Source: JADJVL01 sp046331545 (GTDB lineage: Bacteria; Acidobacteriota; Holophagae; Holophagales; Holophagaceae). Taken from it: a DNA stretch of 64,000 nucleotides. The notes beneath the pieces are model-generated. The model worked only from the letters and a program-made list of their open reading frames with translations. It ran no database searches and had not been told where the DNA came from. The position numbers were made by a program, and so were the translations under genes. The DNA is taken from assembly GCA_046331545.1 (NCBI GenBank), contig JAXLQR010000002.1, forward strand, positions 3,100,001-3,164,000, read 5' to 3'. Shown here one piece after another: positions 49,575-58,343 of this stretch; position 1 is the first letter of the stretch, and each line of letters starts with the position of its first letter.

Positions 49575-50059
49575 ACGAGCCCCTGACCGAGATGTCATCT
49601 CCGATCCAACTCCACCCCATCGCCAGCGTCCGCGGGGGCCGCGCCGACGTCGAAGACGACGCCTGGGGCTTGGTCGAATCCCGCATCGAGCTCGACGTCG
49701 CCCGCTTCCGCTCTGACGCCCTGAAGGGCCTCGACGCCTTCTCCCACCTCGTCGTGATCTTCCACTTCCACCGCGCCGACGCGTCCCGCACGGTCACCGG
49801 CGCGCGCCATCCGCGGAACAACCCGGCCTGGCCCGAGGTCGGGATCTTCGCCCAGCGGGGGAAGGACCGGCCGAACCACCTCGGCCTCTCGACCTGCGAG
49901 ATCCTCCGCGTGGAGGGCACCACGGTCCACGTGCGCGGCCTCGACGCCGTGGACGGCACGCCGGTGCTGGACCTGAAGCCCGTCATGAAGGGCTTCCAGC
50001 CCCAGGGCGACATCCGCGAACCCGCCTGGGCCACGGAGCTGATGGCGGGCTACTGGTAG
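49571..50059 (+). CDS. TrmO-like tRNA methyltransferase (TsaA/YaeB family)
   Basis: A 162-residue protein of the TsaA/VirR/TrmO beta-barrel family. It has IQLHPIASVRGGRADVEDDAWG, FSHLVVIFHFHRAD, GARHPRNNPAWPEVGIFAQRGKDRPNHLGLSTCEILRVEG and GTPVLDLKPVM. TrmO adds the N6-methyl to t6A37 of tRNA-Thr using SAM. The RGKDRPNHLGLS block matches the SAM-binding region. The start may be TTG 49571, coupled to hicA by TTGA, or ATG 49592. Its codon use is normal for the genome, so the toxin-antitoxin genes seem to have been placed in front of a resident gene. Confidence 0.82.
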   Translation: MNEPLTEMSSPIQLHPIASVRGGRADVEDDAWGLVESRIELDVARFRSDALKGLDAFSHLVVIFHFHRADASRTVTGARHPRNNPAWPEVGIFAQRGKDRPNHLGLSTCEILRVEGTTVHVRGLDAVDGTPVLDLKPVMKGFQPQGDIREPAWATELMAGYW

Positions 50060-50092
50060 GGTCGAGGCCTATACTCGTTCCAGAGGCTCCCC

Positions 50093-50290
50093 TTGCACTA
50101 CAAGGTCGCGCTCCAGAAGTCCGAGGAAGGCTACGCGGTCTCGGTGCCGGGCCTGCCGGGCTGCTGGTCCCAGGGCGCCACCGAGGATGAGGCCCTGGAG
50201 AACATCAGGGCCGCCATCCAGGAGTACCTGGCGGTCGTGGACGCCCAGCTCCAGGGCGCCGAGTTCCGCCAGATCGAAGTCTCGGCCTGA
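50093..50290 (+). CDS. Second HicB-family antitoxin, apparently orphan
   Basis: A 65-residue short HicB: HYKVALQKSEEGYAVSVPGLPGCWSQGATEDEALENIRAAIQEYL, the typical antitoxin half. The start is TTG 50093 with AGAGG about 7 nt upstream and a TATACT -10 box at 50070-50075. It lacks a DNA-binding domain. The toxin partner that should follow is broken. Confidence 0.82.
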   Translation: MHYKVALQKSEEGYAVSVPGLPGCWSQGATEDEALENIRAAIQEYLAVVDAQLQGAEFRQIEVSA

Positions 50291-50293
50291 GAC

Positions 50294-50505
50294 GTTCCGA
50301 AGATCCCGGGCATCCACCATCTGGACGCCATCCGGGCCCTGGAGAAGGCCGGATTCAAGGTCGTCCGGCAGGGCAAGCACATCGTGATGTCGAAGGGAGC
50401 CCGGATCCTCACGATCCCACGGCACAACCCCGTGAACGCCTCACCATGGGCGGCATCGTGCAGGATGCCGGACTGACCGAACAGGAGTTCAATGCGCTGC
50501 TCTGA
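50294..50505 (+). pseudogene. Degenerate hicA toxin
   Basis: Translation from 50294 reads VPKIPGIHHLDAIRALEKAG, then KVVRQGKHIVMSKGARILTIPRHNPVNA, a recognisable HicA with its catalytic His region. The frame then breaks near 50438-50443 by loss of one base and resumes as LTMGGIVQDAGLTEQEFNALL with a stop at 50503-50505. The expected start codon is GTT, and it lies in the same frame as hicB, one codon after its TGA. So no initiation codon remains and the C-terminal third is out of frame. Confidence 0.8.
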
Positions 50506-50613
50506 CGGCCAGGTAGCTTCCCGTCCGGCTCGCGCCGCCCCCGTCCGTCTCGTGCCGCCGGACCGGATCCGGGCCATCCTCCCGGGCCAAGCTGGGCCAT
50601 CCCGGAGCCCCGC

Positions 50614-51804
50614 ATGTCCGAATCCGCCGCCCCCTCCACCCGCCGCCCCGACCTGGACTTCCTCCGGGTGGCCTGCATCCTCCTGCTGCACCTCTACCAT
50701 TCGGCGAGGATGTTCAACGCCGACGACCCCTGGCACGTGAAGGCGCCGGTGCTGCTGCCCATCCTCAACGGGCCCATGGACGTCCTCCACCTGGTGCGCA
50801 TGCCCCTGCTCATGCTCATCGCGGGCACCGCCACCGCCTTCGCCCTTTCCAAGCGTGGCGTCGGCGCCTTCGCCTGGGACCGGGTGAAGCGGCTCCTGCT
50901 GCCCCTGGTCTTCGGGATGCTCGTCATCGTGCCGCCCCAGATCTGGGTGGAGCGCGGGTGGAAGGGCGAGTACGGCGGTTCCTACTGGAGTTTCTGGCCC
51001 TCCGTCCTCCAGGGCGTGCCGTATCCGAAGGGCTCCACCAGCTGGCACCACCTCTGGTTCGTGGCCTACCTCTTCACCTTCTGCATGGCCGCGCTGCCCC
51101 TCTTCGCGTGGTTCCGCCGCGAACGGGGTAGGGCCTTCCTGGCCCGTGTCGAATCCTTCCTCGCCCGGGGCGCCCACCACTGGTGGATCGCCGCGGCGAT
51201 CTTCGGCGCGCGCTTCCTGCTGCGGAACCATCCCGAGACCCACGACCTCTTCCACGACCCCAAGAACCTCGCCTTCTACGGCGGCCTCTTCCTCGCCGGG
51301 CACCTCCTTGGACGCCTGCCGCGGCTCGGCGAACGCCTCGTGGCCCTGCGCCAGTGGAACCTGCTCATCGCCCTGGGTCTCCTCGCCGCCCTCCTGCCCC
51401 CCGGCGAGTTCTCGTTCCCCTTCGAGCATCTCGCGCTCTACGCCTTCGTGTGGTCCAGCCTCTGCGCTGCCCTCGGCTACGCCCAGGCCCGGGTGACGAC
51501 TGCGAAGCCCTGGCTCGCCTGCGCCCAGTCCCGGGCCTACCCCTTCTACATCCTCCACCAGAGCGTGATCGTGGTGCTGGGCTGGTGGATGCTGCGCTGG
51601 AACCTCGGGCCCTGGGCCTTCTTCGCCGCCCTCACGCTCCTCTCCTTCCTGCTCACCCTCGCGCTCTGCGAAGCCGCGGCGGCGTCGTCCTGGCTGCGCC
51701 CCTGCCTGGGCATGGGCCCGAAGCCCGCCCCGCTCCGGCGCAAGGGGCCCGCGCGCCTCACGCCGGGCCAGCTCGAGGCCATACTTTCCGACGAGGCCCG
51801 CTGA
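50614..51804 (+). CDS. Acyltransferase 3 family membrane protein
   Basis: A 396-residue multi-pass membrane protein with about ten helices. The N-terminal LDFLRVACILLLHLYHSARMF carries the Arg/His region of the acyltransferase-3 family, and SRAYPFYILHQSVIVVLGWW matches its late conserved helix. Members acylate extracytoplasmic sugars, glucans or peptidoglycan, or succinylate glucans; the target is unknown here. It lies 0 nt from the histidine kinase gene, so it is probably co-transcribed with the two-component pair. Confidence 0.85.
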   Translation: MSESAAPSTRRPDLDFLRVACILLLHLYHSARMFNADDPWHVKAPVLLPILNGPMDVLHLVRMPLLMLIAGTATAFALSKRGVGAFAWDRVKRLLLPLVFGMLVIVPPQIWVERGWKGEYGGSYWSFWPSVLQGVPYPKGSTSWHHLWFVAYLFTFCMAALPLFAWFRRERGRAFLARVESFLARGAHHWWIAAAIFGARFLLRNHPETHDLFHDPKNLAFYGGLFLAGHLLGRLPRLGERLVALRQWNLLIALGLLAALLPPGEFSFPFEHLALYAFVWSSLCAALGYAQARVTTAKPWLACAQSRAYPFYILHQSVIVVLGWWMLRWNLGPWAFFAALTLLSFLLTLALCEAAAASSWLRPCLGMGPKPAPLRRKGPARLTPGQLEAILSDEAR

Positions 51805-52911
51805 ATGCCGATCCCTGCCGAACCCGCTCCCGCCTGGCGCTGGCCGGCGATCCGCCTGCGCTGGGCGGCGGTGGCGGCAGCCTTCTTCCTGCTCAACGCC
51901 CTCCGCCTCGCCGCCACCGTGGCCCTGGACCTGCGGGCCTCGGGCTCCCGCACGCCCTGGACCGAGCCCCTGGTGTGGGAGCTGACTTCGGCCTTCATCG
52001 TCTGGGCCCTGCTGCCCTTGGCCCAGACTGTCGCCCTGAACGCGCCCTGGAAGCGCGTGGCCTGGCCCCGGTTCCTGGCCTTCCACCTCGCGGGCGCCGC
52101 CCTCTTCTGGACGATCCACGTGGCCTGGATGTGGGGCTCCCGCACCGTGATCTACCGCCTCCTCGGCTGGGGCGCCTACGACTACGGCGCCATCGCCTTC
52201 CGCGCCCCCATGGAGGGTCTCAAGGACCTGCTGGGCTTCGCGGCCCTCGCGGCGCTCTTCCACGCGGTCGAGGCACGGCGGGAACGCCAGGCCCGGGAGC
52301 TGGTCGCCGCGAAGCTGGAGGCCGAGCTGAAGGAGGCGCGCCTCCAGGCCCTCTCGTCCCAGCTCGACCCCCACTTCCTCTTCAACGCGCTGAACACCCT
52401 CAGCGCCGTGATGTACGAGGACCTCCCCAGGGCCGACCGCCTCTTCGCCGACCTGGGCGCCATGCTGCGGGACGGCCTCGCCGCGGAAAGTCCCACCTGG
52501 ACCCTCGACCGGGAGCTGGCCCACCTCGCCCACTACCTGGCCTTCGTGGAGGCCCGCTTCGGGGACCGCGTGGCGGTGGACCTCCGCATCGAGGCCGGCC
52601 TCGGGAGCCTCGAGGTGCCCCGCTTCGCCCTCCAGCGCCTGGTGGAGAACGCCCTCAAGCACAACGCCGACGCCGTGGGCCGCGCGCTCCGCGTCACCGT
52701 CGAGGCCCGGCGGGAGGCGGGCGCCGTGCGCCTCGCCGTCACCGACGACGGCGCGGGCTTCGCGCCCGGCGGCTCGAACGGCGTCGGCCTGGAGAACCTG
52801 CGCCGCAGCCTCGAGCTGCTCCACGACGCCCGCGCCAGGCTCGAGGCGGGGAACGCGCCGGAGGGCGGCGCCGTGGTGGCGATGATCCTGCCCGGGACGT
52901 CCCGTGGCTGA
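51805..52911 (+). CDS. LytS/YehU-type sensor histidine kinase
   Basis: A 368-residue membrane kinase with four predicted helices in the first ~160 residues and no large periplasmic domain. The His_kinase domain has the phospho-acceptor motif LQALSSQLDPHFLFNALNTLS (about 185) and an ATPase domain with RLVENALKHN and DDGAGFAPGGSNGVGLENL. It pairs with the LytTR regulator downstream, whose GTG overlaps its 3' end by eight bases. The signal is unknown; membrane-intrinsic sensing is likely. Confidence 0.9.
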   Translation: MPIPAEPAPAWRWPAIRLRWAAVAAAFFLLNALRLAATVALDLRASGSRTPWTEPLVWELTSAFIVWALLPLAQTVALNAPWKRVAWPRFLAFHLAGAALFWTIHVAWMWGSRTVIYRLLGWGAYDYGAIAFRAPMEGLKDLLGFAALAALFHAVEARRERQARELVAAKLEAELKEARLQALSSQLDPHFLFNALNTLSAVMYEDLPRADRLFADLGAMLRDGLAAESPTWTLDRELAHLAHYLAFVEARFGDRVAVDLRIEAGLGSLEVPRFALQRLVENALKHNADAVGRALRVTVEARREAGAVRLAVTDDGAGFAPGGSNGVGLENLRRSLELLHDARARLEAGNAPEGGAVVAMILPGTSRG

Positions 52912-53653
52912 GCCCCTGAAGGTCCTCCTCGTCGACGACGAGGCGCCGGCCCGCGCCAAGCTCCGGCGCTTCCTCAAGGGCGACCCCCGCGTCGTCGTGG
53001 CGGGGGAGGCCGCCGACGGGCTGGCCGCGGTGCGGCAGGTCCAGGCCCTGCGCCCGGACCTCCTCGTCCTCGACATCCAGATGCCCGGCCTCACGGGCTT
53101 CGAGGTGCTGGAGGCCCTGGAGCGGCCGCGGCCCCTGGTCATCTTCTCCACCGCCTACGACCGCTTCGCCCTGGACGCCTTCGAGGCCGCGGCCGTGGAC
53201 TACCTCCTCAAGCCCTGCGACGCCGCGCGGTTCGCCCAGGCGCTGGACCGGGCCCTCGCCCTGCGGCGGACGGGACCGGATCCCCTGAAGGCGCTGATGG
53301 ACCGGGTGGCCCAGGCGCCCCTCGAACGGCTGCTGGTGAAGGACGGCGAGCGCTGGTTCCCCGTGCCCCTGCGCACCGTGCGCCGCCTCAGCGCCGACGG
53401 CAAGTCGGTGCGGGTCCACGCCGAGAGCGGCGTCCACGTCCTCCGCCGGAGCCTTTCCGACCTGGAGCGCCGCCTCGATCCCCGGCGCTTCGTCCGGGTC
53501 CACCGGAGCGACCTGGTGGCCCTCGACGCCGTGGCCCACCTGGAGCCCTGGGACCACGGGGACGCCCTGCTGGTGCTGAAGGACGGCGGCCACGTGGTGC
53601 TCAGCCGCACCTACCGCGCGGCCTTCCTGGCACGCTGGGGCGTGGAGGGCTGA
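52904..53653 (+). CDS. LytTR-family response regulator
   Basis: A 249-residue regulator. The receiver domain has Asp11/Asp12, phospho-acceptor Asp57 (LLVLDIQMPG) and Lys in YLLKPCD. The C-terminal LytTR DNA-binding domain (about 140-249) has RLLVKDGERWFPVP, then VHVLRRSLSDLERRL and FVRVHRSDLVALDAV. It should regulate a small set of genes by binding direct repeats. The start is GTG 52904, overlapping the kinase gene. It is the cognate partner of the LytS-like kinase. Confidence 0.93.
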   Translation: MAEPLKVLLVDDEAPARAKLRRFLKGDPRVVVAGEAADGLAAVRQVQALRPDLLVLDIQMPGLTGFEVLEALERPRPLVIFSTAYDRFALDAFEAAAVDYLLKPCDAARFAQALDRALALRRTGPDPLKALMDRVAQAPLERLLVKDGERWFPVPLRTVRRLSADGKSVRVHAESGVHVLRRSLSDLERRLDPRRFVRVHRSDLVALDAVAHLEPWDHGDALLVLKDGGHVVLSRTYRAAFLARWGVEG

Positions 53654-53789
53654 GCCCGGGGAGGCGATTCCATCGCCACGCTCATGGGGGGAGGTTCGCG
53701 CCCGCGAAGCGATCGCGCCGAGGCGTCGCGGGTGGGCCTCTTCGAGACCGCGGCGTGACTTGGCGGTATTCTTGACCCTCGGAGTCAAG

Positions 53790-54791
53790 ATGCTCGACCG
53801 CTTCGCCGCCTTCCTGGACGGCCACCAGCGCTTCCTCCTCACCACCCACGAGAATCCGGACGGGGACGGCGTCGGCGCGTCCATCGGACTGGCGCACTAC
53901 CTCCGCTTCCTGGGCAAGGAGGTGCGCATCGTCGTCGCGCCCCACCTGCTGGCCAACCTGCGCTTCCTGGACCCCGCAGGCTGGATCGAGGCCTACGACC
54001 CCGCGGGAGCCCACGCGGACCTGCCCGCCTGGCCCGACGTGTGGCTCCTGGTGGACGCGTCGGAGCCCCACCGCCTCGGCCCGATGCTCGGCGCCTTCCA
54101 GGCCACCCGGGGCGTGAAGGCCTGCCTGGACCACCATCTCAAGGAGGCCCCGAAGGGCTTCGACGCGGAGTTCACCGACCCCACCGCCACCGCCAGCGGC
54201 GAGCTGGTCTACGAGCTGGCGCTGCCCCGCATGGGTGCGCCCCTGCCGGACGCCATGGCCACGGCGCTCTATGCCTCGCTGGTGGCGGACACGGGCAACT
54301 TCCGCTTCTCGAACGCCACCCCCAAGGCCCACCGCATGGCGGCCCGGCTCATCGACCAGGGCGTGGACCCCGCGCGGGTCTACTCGAACCTCTACAACGT
54401 GTTCACCCCCGCCAGGCTGCGCCTCTTCGGCCACGCCCTCGAGCGCCTCGAGCTCACGCCGGACGGGCGCTTCGGGCTTTTGGCGGTGGGCCGCGCGGAC
54501 CTCGCGGCCTGCGGCGCCACCCACGACGACCTGGACGAACTCGTGCAGGAGCCCATGAAGCTCGCCGGGATCGAAGTCGGCGCGCTGCTCTACGAGACCG
54601 CGGACGGCCGCATCAAGGCCAGCCTGCGCTCCCGGGAGCGGGTGGACGTGAACGCGGTCTGCCGGCGCTTCCAGGGGGGCGGGCACCGCCTGGCCTCGGG
54701 CTGCAAGCTGGATGGAACACTCGACCAGGCCCGGGCATCCATCCGGGAGGCGGTGCTCGCCCAACTCGAGCTGGATTTGTCCAAAGTTTAA
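53790..54791 (+). CDS. DHH-family phosphoesterase (NrnA-like)
   Basis: A 333-residue DHH/DHHA1 protein. It has LLTTHENPDGDGVGASIGLAHYL for the first metal site, DVWLLVDASE, the DHH motif CLDHHLKEAP, LYASLVADTGNFRFSNATP, and the DHHA1 substrate motif FQGGGHRLASGCKL. NrnA degrades oligoribonucleotides of 2-5 nt and pAp; some relatives cleave cyclic dinucleotides. ATG 53790 has GGAG about 5 nt upstream and TATTCT (53767-53772) as a plausible -10. The frame opens at 53760 but the extra residues are not family-like. Confidence 0.9.
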   Translation: MLDRFAAFLDGHQRFLLTTHENPDGDGVGASIGLAHYLRFLGKEVRIVVAPHLLANLRFLDPAGWIEAYDPAGAHADLPAWPDVWLLVDASEPHRLGPMLGAFQATRGVKACLDHHLKEAPKGFDAEFTDPTATASGELVYELALPRMGAPLPDAMATALYASLVADTGNFRFSNATPKAHRMAARLIDQGVDPARVYSNLYNVFTPARLRLFGHALERLELTPDGRFGLLAVGRADLAACGATHDDLDELVQEPMKLAGIEVGALLYETADGRIKASLRSRERVDVNAVCRRFQGGGHRLASGCKLDGTLDQARASIREAVLAQLELDLSKV

Positions 54792-54909
54792 TTTAAACAA
54801 AATTCTGGCGGACCCGCCGGTCCCCGCCACACTGGAACTGCCGCCCGACCGGCCCATTCAGAACCCTTTGAACGTCTCCATCCTCGAACCCATCCTCGAC
54901 AGGAACCCC

Positions 54910-55569
54910 ATGTCCCCCGACAACGCCAGCTCGGCCAAGCGCCTGGAGCTCGTGACCCAGTTCGACACCGACGCCGTGCCCTTCGTGGCCAAGGCCGAGG
55001 TCCCCTCCCGCTTCGGGAAGTTCACCGTCTACGGCTTCCTCGAGAAGGCCACCGGCAAGGAGCACATGGCCATCGTGGCCGGCGACATCGACGCCCGGAA
55101 GCGCATCCCGGTGCGCATCCACAGCGAGTGCTGGACCGGCGACGTGCTGGGCAGCCTCAAGTGCGACTGCCGGGACCAGCTCGAGATGGCCCTGCGCCAT
55201 ATCGGCGAGACCGGCGGCATGGTGCTCTACCTGCGCCAGGAGGGCCGCGGCATCGGCCTGCTCAACAAGCTCAAGGCCTACGCCCTCCAGGAGCAGGGCA
55301 TGGACACGGTGGAGGCCAACCAGGCGCTGGGCTTCGCCGACGACCTGCGCAGCTACGCGTCCGCCATCGAGATGCTGCGCTTCTTCGGCATCCGCAAGGT
55401 GCGCCTGCTGACCAACAACCCCAAGAAGATCGCCGCCCTCGAGGACGCCGGCATCGAGGTGCACCGGGAGGCCCACCAGCAGGCCAGCAATCCCCACAAC
55501 CTGCGCTACCTCAAGACCAAGGCCAAGAAGAGCGGGCACCTGCTGAATTTCCGGGAAGAGGAGTTGTAG
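54910..55569 (+). CDS. ribA: GTP cyclohydrolase II
   Basis: A 219-residue RibA. The zinc ligands Cys74, Cys85 and Cys87 lie in SECWTGDVLGSLKCDC; the catalytic QEGRGIGLLNKLKAYALQ block follows, with TNNPKKIAALEDAGIEV at the end. It converts GTP to the diamino-pyrimidine that starts riboflavin synthesis. It is the stand-alone form, not fused to RibB. The 118-bp upstream gap has an AT-rich GTTTAATTTAAAC element (54787-54799), which reaches into the nrnA-like stop. I see no FMN riboswitch. Confidence 0.92.
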   Translation: MSPDNASSAKRLELVTQFDTDAVPFVAKAEVPSRFGKFTVYGFLEKATGKEHMAIVAGDIDARKRIPVRIHSECWTGDVLGSLKCDCRDQLEMALRHIGETGGMVLYLRQEGRGIGLLNKLKAYALQEQGMDTVEANQALGFADDLRSYASAIEMLRFFGIRKVRLLTNNPKKIAALEDAGIEVHREAHQQASNPHNLRYLKTKAKKSGHLLNFREEEL

Positions 55570-55591
55570 AGGGCCTTGGGCCGGGATCGGC

Positions 55592-57724
55592 CTAGGCGGA
55601 GTCCTTCTTCGGGGAAGCTTTTGGCGTCGACAGGGCGGCCTTCACCCGCGCGGGGGTCATGGGCAGCCGGTACAGCCGCGCGCCACAGGCGTCGGCCACG
55701 GCGTTGGCCAGCACGGCGCCCACGGTGATGATGGCCGGCTCGCCGCCGCCCTGGGGCGCGAGGCCCGGGTTCTCCACGATCACCGTCTCGAGCTTGGGCA
55801 CGTGGGAGAAGCGGGGCAGGGGGTAGGTGTCGAAGTTGCGGTCGAGGATCTCGCCGCCCTTGAAGCGCAGCTCCTCCATCAGCGCGTAGCCCAGGCCCTG
55901 CAAGAGGCAGCCCTCCATCTGCATCTTCGCGCCGGTGGGGTTCACCACGAGGCCCATTTCCTGGGCGCAGACCATGCGGACGGGCGTGACCTTGCCGGTG
56001 GCGCGGTCCACCTTCACCTCGGCCATGGTGGCGACGACGGTGCCCGCGTCCTCGCCGCAGGCGATGCCCCAGCCGACGCCCGCGGGCCGGCCGGCGCTCC
56101 GGGGCTTCCAGCCGAAAGCCTCGGCGGCGGCCTGGAGGACCCGCTTCATGCGGCCCTCCTTCAGGTGGGCGAGGCGGAAGGCCAGGGGGTCCTGGCCGGC
56201 GGCCTTGGCCAGGAGGTCCATCTGGGACTCCCGGGCGAAGACGTTCATGTTGGCCCCCGGCGCCCGCCAGGGGCCCACGGCGAAGGGATGGAGGGGCGTG
56301 GCGTTGTTCCTTCCCTCGAAGATGCCGCCGTGGGTGAGGACGCGGGCCCCGGGCACGTCGTAGAAGATCTCCGCGCCCCGCCCGCCGGCGGCGTGGATGT
56401 GGCTCTCCCAGGAGGCGATGCGGCCCTTCGCGTCGAGGCCCGCCTCGATGGTGACCACGGCGGCCGGGTCGAAGGCGTCGTGGAAGAACTCCTCCGCGCG
56501 GGTCCAAGCCAGCATCACCGGCCGTCCCGCGAGCTTCGAGAGGCGCGCGGCCTCCACCGCCTGCGGGTCGGCGCTCTTGCCGCCGAAGCCGCCGCCCACG
56601 TAGGGGGTGATGACGCGGACGTCCTTCGTCTCGAGGCCGAGGGCCCGGGCGACACGCTCCCGCGTCCCGAAGGGCGTCTGGGTGGAGGCCCACACCGTGG
56701 CCTTGCCGCCCTTCACGTCGGCCAGGGCCGTGTGGGGCTCCATGGGCGCGTGGGCCACGTAGCCCTTGGTGAAGGTGGACGAGACCTTCCGGGCGGAGGC
56801 GCCCTTCGCGGGCCCGCCGTCCGCCCCCTGGGCCGTCGGCGCGGCGCGGCGGAGGTGGTCGAAGATGGTGTCGGGGTCCTCGCTGCGGCGCTGGGGCGTC
56901 CAGGTGGCCTTGAGGGCGTCCAGGGCCTGGGCGCAGGCTTCGGGATCGGCCGCCAGCACCGCCACCAGGTCGCCGTCCCGCAGGGCCTTCACGCCCGCCA
57001 TCCGCTCGGCGGCGGAGGCGTCGAGGGTCTTCAGCTTCGCGCCGTGGGCCGGGGGCCGCAGGATCCTCGCGTAGACCATGTCCGGGAGCCGCAGGTCGCC
57101 GGCGAACTTCGCCGCGCCGGTGACCTTCTCCAACCCGTCCAGCCGCCGGGGCGAGCGGCCCATGACCTTGAAGTCCGCGGCCTTCCGCAGCACCGCGGCC
57201 TCGCCCACCACGCGGGTGAGCTTGCGGCCCTGGGCGAGGGAACCCATGGTCACGGTCTGCGAGGGGTCGCCCGCCACGGAGAAGACGCCCTCGCTGAGGA
57301 CGAGCCTGTCCTTCGCCACGCCCAGGGACTGGGCGGCCATGGCCGTGAGGGCGGCCCGGGCCTCGGCGGCGGCGGCGCGCAGGGCGGGGCCGAACATGCG
57401 GGTGGTGAGGGATCCCCAGGTCCCCGCGTCGAAGGGGCAGCGGTCGGTGTCCCCCATCACCATGTCAATGGAGGCGAGGGCGACCCCCAGCTCCTCCGCC
57501 ACCATCTGGGCCTGGGAGGTCATGACGCCCTGGCCCATCTCGATCTTCCCGGTGAAGACCGTGACCCGGCCGTCGGCGCCCACGTGCAGGTAGGCGTTCA
57601 GGTCCTCGGGATACATGCGGCGCCGGTCCTGGGCCCGCAGGGCGCCGGGGCGCAGGCTCACGAGGATGGCAAGGCCCCCGCCCAGGGCCTGGATGAAGGC
57701 GCGACGATCGAGGAAGGCGCTCAT
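55592..57724 (-). CDS. Molybdenum hydroxylase large subunit (xanthine dehydrogenase family)
   Basis: A 710-residue molybdopterin-binding subunit of the IorB-like, single-gene-per-subunit type. A twin-arginine-like signal (DRRAFIQALGGGLAILVSL) suggests periplasmic export. Motifs: GKIEMGQGVMTSQAQMVAEEL, the cofactor region VGGGFGGKSADPQAVEAARL, WRAPGANMNVFARESQMD and, near the C-terminus, PQGGGEPAIITVGA with the catalytic Glu. It hydroxylates an aldehyde or N-heterocycle; the substrate is unknown. The FeS subunit lies just upstream and overlaps in ATGA. No FAD subunit is nearby, so the acceptor may be a cytochrome. Confidence 0.88.
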   Translation of the reverse strand: MSAFLDRRAFIQALGGGLAILVSLRPGALRAQDRRRMYPEDLNAYLHVGADGRVTVFTGKIEMGQGVMTSQAQMVAEELGVALASIDMVMGDTDRCPFDAGTWGSLTTRMFGPALRAAAAEARAALTAMAAQSLGVAKDRLVLSEGVFSVAGDPSQTVTMGSLAQGRKLTRVVGEAAVLRKAADFKVMGRSPRRLDGLEKVTGAAKFAGDLRLPDMVYARILRPPAHGAKLKTLDASAAERMAGVKALRDGDLVAVLAADPEACAQALDALKATWTPQRRSEDPDTIFDHLRRAAPTAQGADGGPAKGASARKVSSTFTKGYVAHAPMEPHTALADVKGGKATVWASTQTPFGTRERVARALGLETKDVRVITPYVGGGFGGKSADPQAVEAARLSKLAGRPVMLAWTRAEEFFHDAFDPAAVVTIEAGLDAKGRIASWESHIHAAGGRGAEIFYDVPGARVLTHGGIFEGRNNATPLHPFAVGPWRAPGANMNVFARESQMDLLAKAAGQDPLAFRLAHLKEGRMKRVLQAAAEAFGWKPRSAGRPAGVGWGIACGEDAGTVVATMAEVKVDRATGKVTPVRMVCAQEMGLVVNPTGAKMQMEGCLLQGLGYALMEELRFKGGEILDRNFDTYPLPRFSHVPKLETVIVENPGLAPQGGGEPAIITVGAVLANAVADACGARLYRLPMTPARVKAALSTPKASPKKDSA

Positions 57725-58284
57725 GACTGGACCTCCTGAGAGGGGACCGCCCGTTCCCTTCGGTCACTCTGCGTCCCCCCTCCGGCTCCCCCGTCTCCGG
57801 TTCGGGCTGAGCCCGAACCCTTCGACCGGCTCCCCGCCGCCTCGATGGCGGCGACGATGCGCGGATGGGCTCCGCAGCGGCAGAGGTTGTCGTCCATGGC
57901 CGCGACGATCTGGGCCCGGGTGGGATGGGGATGCTCGTGGAGCAGGGCGAGGGCGTTCATCACCATGCCCGGCGTGCAGAAGCCGCACTGGAAGCCGCCC
58001 TCCTCCAGGAAGGCCCGCTGCAGCGGGTGCAGGGTGGAACCCTTCGCCAGCCCCTCGATGGTGGTGACCTCCCTGCCGGCCACGGACTTCAGTTCCGTCT
58101 GGCAGGCGCGCACCGCCTTGCCGTCCACCAGCACGGTGCAGGAACCGCAAAGGCCCTCCCCGCAGCCGACCTTGGTGCCCGTGAGGCCCAGTTCGCCCCG
58201 CAGGGCCCAGACCAGAGCGCCGCCCCCGTCGGTGTCGAGGGACACTTCCTTGCCGTTCACGCGGAATCGGATCGGGCCAGCCAT
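57721..58284 (-). CDS. Molybdenum hydroxylase [2Fe-2S] subunit
   Basis: A 187-residue iron-sulfur subunit. The plant-ferredoxin-type cluster uses Cys41, Cys46, Cys49 and Cys61 (VGCGEGLCGSC...RAC). The second, all-helical domain has FQCGFCTPGMVMNAL and DDNLCRCGAHPRI. It transfers electrons from the molybdenum centre. The C-terminal ~25 residues are Ser/Gly/Arg-rich and disordered. It has no signal peptide, so it probably crosses the membrane with the Tat-tagged large subunit. AGGAGG precedes ATG 58284. Confidence 0.92.
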   Translation of the reverse strand: MAGPIRFRVNGKEVSLDTDGGGALVWALRGELGLTGTKVGCGEGLCGSCTVLVDGKAVRACQTELKSVAGREVTTIEGLAKGSTLHPLQRAFLEEGGFQCGFCTPGMVMNALALLHEHPHPTRAQIVAAMDDNLCRCGAHPRIVAAIEAAGSRSKGSGSARTGDGGAGGGTQSDRRERAVPSQEVQS

Positions 58285-58343
58285 GGGCGCCTCCTGTCCA
58301 GCGGGAAGCAGTGTACGCCCGAAGGAAGCCTGGAGGGGATTGC

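Noticed and set aside
54792..54909. FMN riboswitch upstream of ribA
   Set aside because: The 118 bp are too short and lack the conserved AGGGGGC-type boxes and six-helix layout.
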